Program-made: the position numbers and the translations under genes
The notes under the pieces: model-generated
What the model saw: only the letters and a program-made list of their open reading frames with translations
What the model was told of the DNA's origin: nothing
Databases searched by the model: none
NCBI GenBank assembly: GCA_017506865.1
Contig: JAFCMP010000334.1
Location: 310,001 to 374,000 of the forward strand
Direction of reading: 5' to 3'
Length of the DNA: 64,000 nt
Source: Tribonema minus
Lineage: Eukaryota > Sar > Xanthophyceae > Tribonematales > Tribonemataceae
Shown here: positions 22,341 through 34,306 of the stretch, piece by piece
How the letters are laid out: each line of letters opens with the position of its first letter
How positions within the stretch are numbered: the first letter of the stretch is position 1

Positions 22341-23294
22341 ATGTCCTCAATCGTGCGGATCGATGGCTGCTCTAGGGAGGCCATTCTGCAGTCCCTACCA
22401 GCCAATTGGGGCTTCAGCTGTGTGCGTCGGCAGCAACGGCGCAAAACGTATCGTCTTCTGGTCTCAGTGCGAGTTCCAGAGCATGGCTCGGTAAAGATGA
22501 CAAGCGCCGCCATTGTCGGACCGGCAAACAGCACTCGCAACATCGTCGCTGAACAAGCATTCTGGAGCTCCCTTTCGGTGGGTGCATGGCTGGCTGTTGC
22601 TGCCAGGACGGCCTCATACAGGAGCGCAGCAGCTGCTGCTGCTGCAACAGGTCCGACAGCGGAGGGGCTGAGGACTGCTGCCGCTGCTTCCATCGGGGCG
22701 AGAGTCCGCCGCTCAAACGTATCAGCCAGGCCCCCATTGGCGACCACTGCGGGACTTAACAAAGTGAGCAAAAGAGGGGGGGCTCGCCCAGGTGCCGGTA
22801 GGCCCAGAAAGAAGGCTTTGCAGGCGGCTGCTGCTGCTACTGCAATGGACAGCACCTGGTCCGCACAGCTGAGCAGTGCTGCGACGCATGATGGCGCACC
22901 GCTGGCAGCGCGCGGTGGCGCAGCTCGTGGCGGCACAGCCGGCGGCGACGCAGCTGGCAGCGACGCGGCTCGCGGCAGCTCACAGCACGTGGCAGCAGGC
23001 GTGTCGACCGGGGGGGGGGGGAACGGCAGGGTGGCGCGGCGCTCGCCAGGCAGGCAGCGCGTCGCTGCGGACGTTGAGAACAGCAACGCCTTTGTGACAA
23101 CCCTTATGCCGGGTGCAACTACCAGTAAAACGCCCCCCTTCAGTCACTGTCTCTCCACTGTAGTGCGACTTTTCACATCATGCTTAGCAACTGTGCTTTT
23201 GTGCAGAACGGATGCAGAGCAGACTAGGCTGCTGTTGAAAGCGAAAATCACGATTGCATGGGACACCCCCAGGCCTCCTTTGGGACCTTCATGA
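22341..23294 (+). CDS. Hypothetical protein with GARPGAGRPRKK motif, 317 aa
   Basis: This is an ATG-initiated ORF preceded by AT-rich sequence. The first 90 residues are of mixed, protein-like composition (IVRIDGCSREAILQSLPANW, then RRKTYRLLVSVRVPEHGSVK). An Ala-rich linker follows, then the basic motif KRGGARPGAGRPRKKAL near residues 143-159. This Gly-Arg-Pro motif resembles an AT-hook and is common in DNA-binding and transposon-associated proteins. The C-terminal half is Ala/Gly low complexity and may not be coding. A long antisense ORF covers the same stretch but lacks motifs. Introns cannot be excluded. Confidence 0.4.
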   Translation: MSSIVRIDGCSREAILQSLPANWGFSCVRRQQRRKTYRLLVSVRVPEHGSVKMTSAAIVGPANSTRNIVAEQAFWSSLSVGAWLAVAARTASYRSAAAAAAATGPTAEGLRTAAAASIGARVRRSNVSARPPLATTAGLNKVSKRGGARPGAGRPRKKALQAAAAATAMDSTWSAQLSSAATHDGAPLAARGGAARGGTAGGDAAGSDAARGSSQHVAAGVSTGGGGNGRVARRSPGRQRVAADVENSNAFVTTLMPGATTSKTPPFSHCLSTVVRLFTSCLATVLLCRTDAEQTRLLLKAKITIAWDTPRPPLGPS

Positions 23295-24831
23295 AACGAA
23301 TACAAGTCTTCAGGGTGGCACTCGGCACCAGTATCTTTGGTTACATTCCTGCTGTTGTCATGCCTACTGATCAGCATGGCAATCACACTTCCAATTGGAT
23401 AGGCGACCTCACAACCTGTATGCCACATGCGCGTGTGCAAACAAGCAGCGCAAGACAACGAACGAACATTCCTAAACCACAGCGCCGCGACATTTCATGG
23501 ATTACCATGTAAGTGCACTTTGGATGCGTCGCTGTATTGGGCCCATCAGGGCATGTTGCAACCAAGAAGCGCTGCTGCTGCATGCAAAAAGACACCCACC
23601 CAAACCCCCGGGACCCCATCCCATCCCACCCTCCCTGCGCCTTCCCCCCTCAGCACGTGATGCTGTGAACTGCGACCGAAACTGCCACTGCGCATACACG
23701 TCAGCGGCAACCGCCCGCGTGGCTTGCAACCGCTAAGGCGCAAGATGCAACAAATAACGCTATGCGATAACCACGCGTGCTCAGCTACTGGAACGCATCG
23801 TGCCACAAACCCAAACAGCTTTGCCGCGCGTGCAGTCGCTGCTGCTGCAGTGAGCTGCTGCTGCAGTGAGCTGTAACAGTGAGCTGTCGCACCCCAACCC
23901 CCCCCCCCGCTCTCCCTCCAGCTACCCACGCAGACAGCATCTGCTGCTGTGGCGACGAGGGCAGCGGTGGCGGCGGCAGGTGCGACGTCATCCTACAGCG
24001 GTTTGCTCAGGCTTCGGCGGGACCACAGTGGCTCCCAGCCACGGCAAGCGCAGACGTTGCCGCAGCTGCAATGAGCAAGCACGTGCCGCCGACGGCCGAC
24101 GCGCACAAGGCCTGCGACGAGGAAGCCACGCTGAGCACTGTGGCATCAGCGCTCAACGCCTGCAGTCCCGGCACCAACAACACCACAGGAGACAACGTGC
24201 CAGCCGCTGCGGCCGTCGCCGACGCGCGCGCGCCAGGGGGCGCAGCGCCAGCGGCGACGGCGGTTACGGCTGACCCTCACAGGGGGGGCGGGGGGAACAG
24301 GAGCCTCACCAAAGGAACAGAAGCGACGGGATGGGACGGAGACCAGGCTGCATGGGGCCAGGCGCGCTGCTGCTGCCGTGCGCGTCGATTGCGCGATCGC
24401 GGCGCACTGCGAGGTGCGCCTTCTGCCAGAGCTACCGCCAGCGCTGCCACCGCTGCAGCAGAACCGAAAATGCGAGCATGGACGAGGAGGGCAGCGGCAG
24501 GCGCAGCTGCGTGAGCACAGGATGGGTCAGTGCGAGCGCCTGCATCGTGCTCTGCCGCTGCCGCTGCTGCCGCCGTCGGTGCACGGCCGCCTCTATTGCT
24601 GGTCAGCCGTCGAACACAGCTGCACAGAGCACGCCTCTCAGCGGCAGCACAGCGTGTGGAGAGCTGCGTTTCGTTGCACACGTGTCCGCGACCGCTGCTC
24701 TGCCAATGCTGCTGCGCCGTACAGAGCGCCGAGCCGGCAGCAGCGGCAGTAGCGGCCACCGCCTGAGGCGCGGCTGGTCTGCCGTACGCACCGCATGGCT
24801 GCGGGCGGCAGCGGCCGCAGGGGCGTCGGCG
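23295..24831. other. No firm gene; 3' flank of TUP1-like gene
   Basis: The plus strand holds an open, Ala-rich stretch at about 23920-24500 (with ADAHKACDEEATLSTVASAL) that could be a further exon of the ORF at 22341. No splice model could be confirmed. The part next to 24832 is the 3' untranslated side of the minus-strand TUP1-like gene. Confidence 0.3.
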
Positions 24832-25038
24832 CTACTCGTCGTTGAGCTCGCCGCCGCCGCCTCCGCCGCCGCCGCCGCCAACGCTGTCATCAGTGGTGTC
24901 GCCATGCTCGTCCATGGACGCGTCCTCGTCGTCCCCTCCCCCCTCCGAACCCCCTTCGTCATACTCCTCGCTGTCCCCAGCTCGTTGCACCACATCCTTT
25001 CCAGGCTCGGACTGAGCGCCACCGCTGCCGCTGCCGCT

Positions 25039-25084
<46 letters not shown>

Positions 25085-28000
25085 ACTGCGCCACTGCTGC
25101 CGCCACCCTCGTCAGCATCCGTCTTGGCTTCATCCTCCTGGTTACTGGGAGCACCGCCGCCCCCCTGGACGCCCATGCCCCCTGGCACCTCCGGCGCCGA
25201 CGCCACCGTCGCCGGGCTGCCGCTGCGACTGCTAATTGCGCTGCCGCTGCTCTCGCCGCCAGCGCCGCTGCCTCTGCGCCCATTGCCGATGCCGGGGGGC
25301 ACCGCAGCCGCCGCCGCTGCCGCTGCCGCCGCCGCCGCCAAACCGCCGCCGCCGCCGCCGCTGCCGCTGCCGCTGGCGTTCACAGCAGCGCTCTGCTGCT
25401 GCCGTGGTGGCGGGTCCTCTGGGTCTGGCGAAGGGACGCGCGCAATGGTGACCACGCCGTCGTCTGACGAGCCATCGTCAGCGGCAACGTGCGCGGAGGT
25501 GGTGCCAACAGCGCTCGGGCGCCGCGGCCCGGCGCCGCCACCGCCGCTGCCGTCGTGCGCTGCTGCCACCGCCGCTGGCGGTAGCACCTGGGGAAGGGAA
25601 GGGGAACAGGCGGCGCGTAGCTGAGTGGCGGCAGGCGCAGCTGAAGGAGGGCGGCGCGCGTGCTGTGCGGCGGAACAGGCATGCAGCAGCGCATGGTGCT
25701 GCCGCTGCCAGCGCCTCAGGCAGTGCCGCGAGCTCAGGGCAGCGCTAGCACGCATTGCTCTCTGAGTGAGCTACTGTAACGGTTGACTCGGCAGTGCAAG
25801 CGCACACTCGGCAGTGCAAGCGCAGGTGTGCGATGCGGAGAAAAGTGCATTTAACTCGCACGATTGGCGTCGTCCATGAAATTTCCCGACGCTGTACGGT
25901 GTGCGCGTCTCATGTTTTTTTACAAATCACATTGCTGATCACCGCCATGCTACAGAGGCGCTCAGTCTTACATCTGGGAAGGTCACGCTAGCACTAGCAG
26001 GGTGCGCAAGCGGGGCTAGGACTTCATGTGCATTGAAGTCTGTTGTCTATACTTCAGAATCACCCCGCACATGAGTGGACGGGACGCTGCACGTGCAGGA
26101 CGTAAAAGTGTCACTTCGTTGGGCCATCGCACAAAATAAATCTGCTGCCGTCACACAGCATCAGCAGTTTCGTCGGCACTGAAAAGAAGGAGCGGTTTGA
26201 GGGGGGTCAGCGTGTGGGGGGGGGGGGGAGGGGGCGGAGGCGCAGGTTCTGGGTAGCTTTGTATGTCTGTACTGCTGAAGTCTCGCAGTCTTTGACCTCT
26301 GAGACCCCATTGCAGCCCGCCACACTGATCAGCACCATCATTCAGATCAGGCACCGTGAGTCTCAAAGACACCAGCAAAATTCAACAAGGCTTCGACTGT
26401 ACGAGATGATTTATCAACAGCAAACTTCAACAAGCAGCTTCCACTCCGCAAACTTCCGACTTGACGCACCTGCTGCTGCTGCGGCTGCGCCTCCCTGTCC
26501 TCCGCCTCCGTGTAGCGCCACAGACACACGACCTTGTCGCCGCCGCCCGTCGCAAACAGCCGCTGGTTGGGGCACGTGCCCACGCCTATGATGCTGTTCT
26601 GGAACCCCGCCAGGACCACCGCGCGCCGCTGCACCGCCGTGTCCCACATCACCACCGTGCTGTCCTTGCTGCCGCTGATGATGTACCTGCGGCGGCGGCG
26701 GTGGCGCGCACGCGGCAGATGAGCGCTGCTGTGAGGCGCAGGCAGTTTTCAGAGCGCTGATTCATTGGCGTCTGCCATGCCCTGCGCCGGTTGCTGCGGC
26801 CGAAGTCGGCGGCGCGCGGGAGCGGGCACCTTGCGGACGGCGTGACGGCAGCGCTCGAATGCAGCGCGACCCTTGGAGGTCAGAACTCTATTTTTTGGAG
26901 TCAACAAGGCGTGCGAATGCAGTCATCTTCAACACTGGAGCATCCCAGCTACATGTACAATATTTGGAAGAACGAGGGCATGTGCGCACAACAAACGCGC
27001 TCTAACAGGACTTGGACGAGGTGCCGGAGTCGGCACAGGCTTGAATCGGTGTGTGCCAGCTGGCACCAGGCTGCACAGCTGCCTTTCAACATCACAGCGC
27101 ACTGTTCAACATCACAGCGCACTTGCGGCACGGCTCGCCTGCCGTCCTTGTTGCAGCAAATGCTCAGCTAATCGGCGTGCAGCCACGCAAGGCCCCTCCA
27201 TTCCAGTTCAGGTTCAACTGCAGGCACGTCGCTGCCAACCTCAACTTGACAGCAGCGCTGTCGCAGGGCAGCAAGCTGGCGTCTATGTCATTGTCACGGC
27301 AACTGGGACTGATCGGCAGGCTCGCGGTTATCAGCGATCTCTCGCCTACTTCAACCACAACTGAAATGCAGCCCGCGCCGTCGATTCAATAACTTCAACT
27401 TCAAATGACACACGCGCTCCCCCGCGCGGCAGCAGCGGCGCTCACCTGCCGTCGTCGCTGCAGCACACGCTCAGCACGTAGTCCTGGTGGCCTGAGAGCG
27501 CGACGGGCACGGGCGGCTGCGCGGGCGGCGCCCCGCGGCCGAGCCTCCACACCTGTATCGTCCTGTCCAGGCCGCCGCTCACCAGCTGCGCGCCGTCAGC
27601 GCTGAACGCGACTGAGTACACGCTCTCCGTGTGGCTATCCTGCGGTGCGCGCCGCGGCGGCGGCAGCAGCGGCGGCGGCGGAGCGAACGTCGGCGCGTCA
27701 GCGCGGCATGTCGTGCGTAGGCGGTGTGAGCTGGCGTTCTGGGGGCGGAGCCTGGCAAGTCAGCGGCGCATTTTGCCCCGAGGAACGGTGATCTGCGCTG
27801 CGGTCTGCGCCACACAGCGTGCGACAGCAACGCGCGCCGGCCGCACTCAAACAGCTGCATGATCCACGTGCGGTGTGCGACCGTGGCGTGCGCTGCGGCA
27901 GCGGCGGCGGAGGCAGCAGCGCGATGCAGTGTGTGCGTAAACATGGACCCTCCTGCACACGAAGCGCGCTGCGCCCGCACGGCGGCATCGGCGTCAGCGA

Positions 28001-31000
28001 GGCAATGCTGGAGTGCAGCAGTAAGGCCATTGTCAGCTTTGCCCTCTTTGTCAAGCACTGCGGTGGCCCGTGTGCGCCTCAGCTGCCGCAGCCGCACGTC
28101 CTAGCTCGCGAGTACCGCAACTCATACGACGCGTCGTGTCCGTGCTGCTGAAATAGCAACGCTCCACGCGCGCTCGAGAGACTGATGCTGCACCTCATCG
28201 CGCGCCGCCTCCTCCACTCACCAGAATGACACGAGCCATCCGCACCGACAATCAATCAGCCGCTGAATCCACGTTCGGAGCAGCGTGCGCGCCGCGGCGG
28301 CAGCCAGCGCGTGCGCGCACAAGGACCCTGCTGTACACGAAGCGCGCTGCGCCGACGCAGCGGCGGCGGCGATGACAGCAGCTAGGTACTTCTGGTACGC
28401 AGCAGCAACACTCCTCCACTCACCAGTCGGTACAGCAAGCCGCCGTCAGCGGTAGCCCACACGTGCACCGTCGTGTCGATGCTCGCGGCAGCGATCAGCG
28501 AGCCGTCGGGCCGGAAGGCGACGCACGTCACGCCGTCCGTGGGGCCGCGCGAGTCGCCCAGGACCATGCGGCACGCGCCGCTGTTGGAGTCCCACACGCG
28601 CACCTGCGCGAGTGAAAAAACGTGCGCGTGTTGTGTCGGTTTGCAAGACAGAGACACACGCGCGCGCGGACCTACGTAAAGCAACGGGGCTGACGCTTAG
28701 GGTCAAAGCTAGGGTTGCGTACACGCAGTGGGGCCATGCAAGTCGCCCGGAACCATGCGGCACGCGCCGCTGTTGGAGTCCCACACGCGCACCTGCGCGA
28801 GACAGCAACGCACGCGCTTTGGTCACAAGCCGACGGGTCTCTGGTCACAAGGCATGAACGGGTCAATGCATACGCCTAGCCCCTCTCATGCACACCTAGC
28901 AGTCGCCTCTGACCGTCACGATGAGTGCGCCGACCCAGTCAAGCGAGTACACCTCGCTCTGGTGGCCCACGAGGTCCAGCGGCGCCGGACCGTGTACTAC
29001 AACTTCAACTCACAAACATGTGCCACGCGGTAACTTCTGCATGAGCACTGCCTCTTGCAGCACAGACGTACCTGGCAGTCGCCGCTGCCCGTCGCAATGA
29101 GCGCGCCGACCCAGTCGAGCGAGTACACCTCGCTCTGGTGGCCCACGAGATCCAGCGGCGCTGGCCCATCCTCCATGAGCGACAGCACGCGCGCCGAGTT
29201 GTTCTCCATGACCGCCGCCACGCGCTCGCCATCGGGGCTCATGCACACCGAGCGCACATACGGGTCCTTAGGAGGGGGGAGAGGAACAAGGGGGGGGGGG
29301 GAGGGGGGGGCGGGGGAGCAGCCAGTTCTGGCTCGGTCAGGGCCGGTCGATTCGGGAAGGGGGGGGGGGGGGGCAGGGGGGGCAGCCAGTTGTGGCCCGC
29401 TCGGTCAGAGTCAGCCGATTCGCAAAGCAAAACCGATGCATGCACATGCTGGATCCAGACATTGCCTATTGCAAACAGCGCTTGCTTCTCACTCAGCGGC
29501 GATGCAATACGAGTATTGGCCCCATACATGTTGCACGATGCTGCACAGCAGCTAGCGGCGGTGCAGCCGCCATCTGCGGCAGCGCGCTGCCACCGTTGTG
29601 AAGAGCCAACAGTGACAGTCAGCGTCGACTCGCAGCCTCCTGGTTGTCTCGGTGTGCTGCACAAGCTCATCAAAGAGCATGTGTCTATTGAAGTTGAAGT
29701 TGACGCCCCGCAGCGCGCAACGTTGCATCGCCGCGGCGCGTCCGCCGCTGCTCTGTTTGTACGACGCAACCACGGCTTTGAATGACTGCGCGCTCAAAAT
29801 GAAGAGCCACCAGTGCAGCAAGTGCAAGCGGTGACTCGCCGCGTCCCGGCCACGCGCCCCGATTGCAGGCTTGACTGGTGATTGCGACATGACCATGTAG
29901 CGGTTTGCGATGGCAAGGGATAACTAAGACAGTACTGCTCTACCTTCAACAAGTTCTGCAACTTCAAACGGCGACTCACCGCCTCCTGGTCCTCCGCCGG
30001 CACGTCCTTCCTGTGCTCAAAGAGCTCTGCGCCGGACGCGACATTGAAAGTTCAAAGCAAGGCGCCGCGTTCTGCAACTTCAAACATAACTTCAATCCAC
30101 GACTCACCGCCTCCTGGTCCTCCGCCGGCACGTCCTTCCTGTGCTCAAAGAGCTCCGCGCCGGACGCGACATTGAAAGTTCAAAGCAAGGCGCCGCGTTC
30201 TGCAACTTCAAACATAACTTCAATCCACGACTCACCGCCTCCTGGTCCTCCGCCGGCACGTCCTTCCTGTGCTCAAAGAGCTCCGCGCCGGACGCGACGT
30301 CGAAGACCTTCACGCAGCCGTGGCTGCCCGTCGCGAGGCGCGAGCCGTCGGGCGAGAAGCGCACGCAGCACACCACGCTGCCGAGTGACAGGCACCCCTC
30401 GAGCTCCACGGCGGGCCGCCGCGCGTCCTTGCCGCTGCATGCGCACGCATGAACCGAGGCGCAGCGTCAGCGCATCTCTGCGCTACCCTTCCACTACTTC
30501 AAAGTCACGTAATGGCTGGTGGCGGTGTCTGCGTGGTAGCATTCAGTTGCTGGCGCCATCATCGAAACAGCGCTCATGTGGATTATAATACTTCCAAGTA
30601 TATATATTAGAGATTGGCAGATCATGTTGTACAAGCAGCACATCATACTGCCCAGCGACAGGCACCCCTTCAGCTCCATGGCGGGCCGCCGCGCGTCCTT
30701 GCCGCTGCGCGCCGGTTTGCGGCAGCACGTGCAAGCGAGGACTGCGTCAGCGCTTGGTGTGGTGTGGTGAGCGCTGCTACGCCGTGTACACGGACGGTGC
30801 GCACTCTGTCACATTACATTCGGCAGTTTGTGCTGGGAATGCAGCACACCACGCTGCCCAGCGACAGGCACCCCTCCAGCTCCACAGCAGGGCGCCGCGC
30901 GTCCCTGCCGCTGCGCGCGCGCGCGCATGAGCCGAGACGCAGCGGCGCGCACGGTCAGCCTCGCGCTAGCGCGTGGTGGTGTGCTGGGTGCCGTTGCACC

Positions 31001-31618
31001 ATAAGCGCTGCCACACGATGATCTTGTGTCAGAAAAAACGCTTATGGTGTCCCGCTGCGCGCCAGGCTGAGCACTGCCCCAGAGCAGTGCTGAGCGCTGC
31101 TGTACACATGAGGACTGCGTGCTGTGGGGAATCCGTCCGCGGCCGCGCTCGCCCGCACCACTCACAAACCACGCAGATGACAGTTTCGGTGGGTAGGATA
31201 ACCCTGGCTCTAACACCAGCCCTGACCACAAATGTACCCTCCGGTATTGAGCGCGGGAACCTGGAATGCGTGGCCTAAAGCCGCTTGCGGCGGGTGCACG
31301 AGGACGGCCGTGGTCGCAAGCAAGCACACCGGCACGCAACGCAGCGGCCAGTTGCCCTTGAGCGCATCGTAGCAGCGGTTTAAATCATAATCATAGCATG
31401 GAAGTACATGTCAAAGCGCTGCTGCCACTCACCCCATGTACTCCAGCGTCCAGCTCGGCCGCACGAACGGCGGCGGCGGCAGCGGCGTGTGCCGCAGCAG
31501 CCGCCGCTGCCCCCCCGGCTTGTCCCCCCCGTTCCGCATCTGCATGCCGCCGCCGCCGCTGCCAGCCCCCCCTGCCGCCATCGCCGCAGCAGGAGAGCCA
31601 GAGCGCCTGCCCTCCATG

Positions 31619-31676
<58 letters not shown>

Positions 31677-34273
31677 TAAAGTCGCCGCTGCCGCCGCGGT
31701 GTGAGCCGTCGTGCGCGCGCTTCTGCGGCGGCAGCGCCGAGCGCTGCTGCTGCGCTGCCGCCGCCGGCAACGCGCCGCCCGCGCCGCCGCGCTGCGGCAG
31801 CTGCTGCTGCTGCTGCTGCTGCGCGGTGTCGCCGCCGACGTGCGGCGACCCTCGCCTGTCGGCGTAGCTGTCCTGCGGGCCCTGCGCGAGCCGCGGCGCT
31901 GCTGCAGTGCTCAGCACAAGTTTTGTGCGTGGGAGGGGAGGGGGGAGGGGGTATTAGTACGGTGAGTCATCTCAAGAGTGCAACGCGCGGTACCCCTCGC
32001 GGCGAAAGCGCCAGCAGGTCACGCCGCGAGCACAGCCTGCGCGGCGCTGGCGACACTGCTGTTGCGGCAGCGCACTGAGCGCTGCTGCGCATTCTCTGCG
32101 CCGCGCATTGAAACGCCGGCGCAGCAGCACTGCTCCGCACCTTGTACCCGCTGCAGATTGTCAAACACGGGGTGGGGCCCGTACAGACGTGCGACAACCA
32201 CGCATCGGCGTCGCCGTGGCGTGTACCCAAATGCGCAGAGACTGCAGTGTGTAAGGTAGTGCGGTAGCTAGCGAACGTCGGCGCTGGACGCGTGCGCAGC
32301 GCGCCGCAAAAGATCATGTGACCAGCAACGGAGCGCCTGCCACCGCTGACTAGCGCTCTCGTACGGCAGACGCATGCAACGCCTGTGATGGTTGTCACCT
32401 CACGGCTACCCTGACTCATTCTTGACTTGTTCTTGACGCGTTCTGATGCATGCAGGCAGTGCAAGCGCGGCGGTGTGAGTGATTGCTGCGCGTGCGTTGC
32501 GCACCACGCCTCTGGTTGTCTCGTGCGCCTTTACTAAGAGGGGCTGTGCGATCGACTGCAGGCTGGCACGGGCGCTCTGCCAATCTGACATGGCAGACCA
32601 CCGGCGCTCACGTACAGCGATGTCACACCATGCATTCAATCAACAGCAGACAGAGCGTCTGAGCTCACCGTTGCCTGGCATGCCGGGCGCGGGCGCGCGG
32701 TACCGCGACGACGGCGGCGCATTCGGGTTGAGCATCGCGCCGTCGCGCTGCGCCCCCCCATCCGGTGGCCCCCCCGGGCGGCTGCCCATACCGCCCTGCA
32801 GCGTATGAGAGCAGGGCGCGATGGCTAGCCGTCAGAACGTAGAGCAGGAAAATGCAATTTGAAGTTCTGATGAAGACTACTCCGCGGCTGATGTTTCAGG
32901 TGTGGAGCGCTGCCTTCTAGGTCGAGCATCGCGCCGTCACCCCCCCCCCCCCCCCCCTCTCCCCCCTCCCCCCCTGCGGCCGCCCATACCGCCCTGCAGC
33001 GCAGCATGAGGGAGGACGCGAAGGCTAGCGTTGAACTATGGAGGAAAAAAAGTTACTGGAAGTTTTGATGAAGATTCAGCGGCTGTTGTGATCATGTTCA
33101 AGCTGTGAAGTGGTGCTGCTGCTGCAGCAGCAGCAGCAGCAGCAGCCCCTCCCTCCCTCCCCCTCCCGCCTGCGGTCGCTTGCGCACGTGCAATGGACAC
33201 GCAAACAGGGCACCAACCCACACAGCTGTTAATGGGTCGAGCACACACATGCCGATGGGGGACTTGAAGTACGGGAAGTGGCACGCAGTTTGCGACTGGC
33301 GCGGGTCGGTGAGCGCTACCTTCTGCAGCACTCCCCCCCGCCGTGGCTACAGATTCCGGCTCGCAGCACACCCTCCATGCGCATGCGAGCAGCGCAAGGC
33401 GCGCTTCGTCGATCTGCTTAAAGTGACGCTCCACTGCGCCCCAGCGCTCAGCCACGCACGCTACAACCAGCTCCGGTCTCGTAAGAGGCGCTGCGCGGAG
33501 GCGGCACGCACGCGGCATCCAGCAAGCGCGCAGCACAAGTCAAAAAAAGCCCCTGCCGCGAGCAGCAGCGCTCAGGAGAATCGCCGTGGCAGCGCTCACC
33601 AGCGGCGGGTACCCGTACGGCTCCGGCGAGCGCGGGCGCAGGCGCTTCATGGGGGGCTGCCCCCCGCCGCCGCCGCCCCCGCCCCCCCCGCCCCCCCCCT
33701 GCTGCTGCATGGCGTCCTGCCCCGGCCAGCCAACGACGCCGCCGCCGCCGTTGCCACCGCCGCTGCCGCTGCCGCCGCCGCCGCTGCGCATGCCGTGCGC
33801 ATCGTCCAGCGGGGGCATGCGGCCCGACATGGGGAGGCCCGGGGAGGGGCGCTGGCCGGGGGGCGGGGGCGGCGCGGGGGCACCTGACCCTGGTGGCAGA
33901 TGCAATGCGCACGAGAGCGTGAGGAGGGAGGGGGGGGGGGGGGGGGGGGGGGCAGGTTCATGCACGGTTTTCGCACGGAGCCAGGCCAAGAAAACTGCGT
34001 GCGCAGTTCAGGTGGGCTGTGCCTGCTGTCACCGCGACGGGCGGTGATGTTGATGCGCCACGACAGCCTACAAGGGAAGTGATTGAAACAGCCTCGGGGC
34101 ATAACTGCTAATTTGAACAGCGCGCTCTGTGCGCTGCGCACCATGCCGCCTAGAGCACTTCACGGAGGCCTTCAGAGAAGCACCGCACACAGCACCGCTC
34201 CCAGGGCCAAACGTAACCACCCAGCCACTTGCTCACCGCCCGCAGCAGCACTCCCGGGCGCGCCGCTGCGGTT

Positions 34274-34306
<33 letters not shown>

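Noticed and set aside
24331-25467. 378-aa plus-strand ORF
   Set aside because: It is an antisense shadow of the last TUP1 exon, made of Ala/Arg/Cys runs with no motif.
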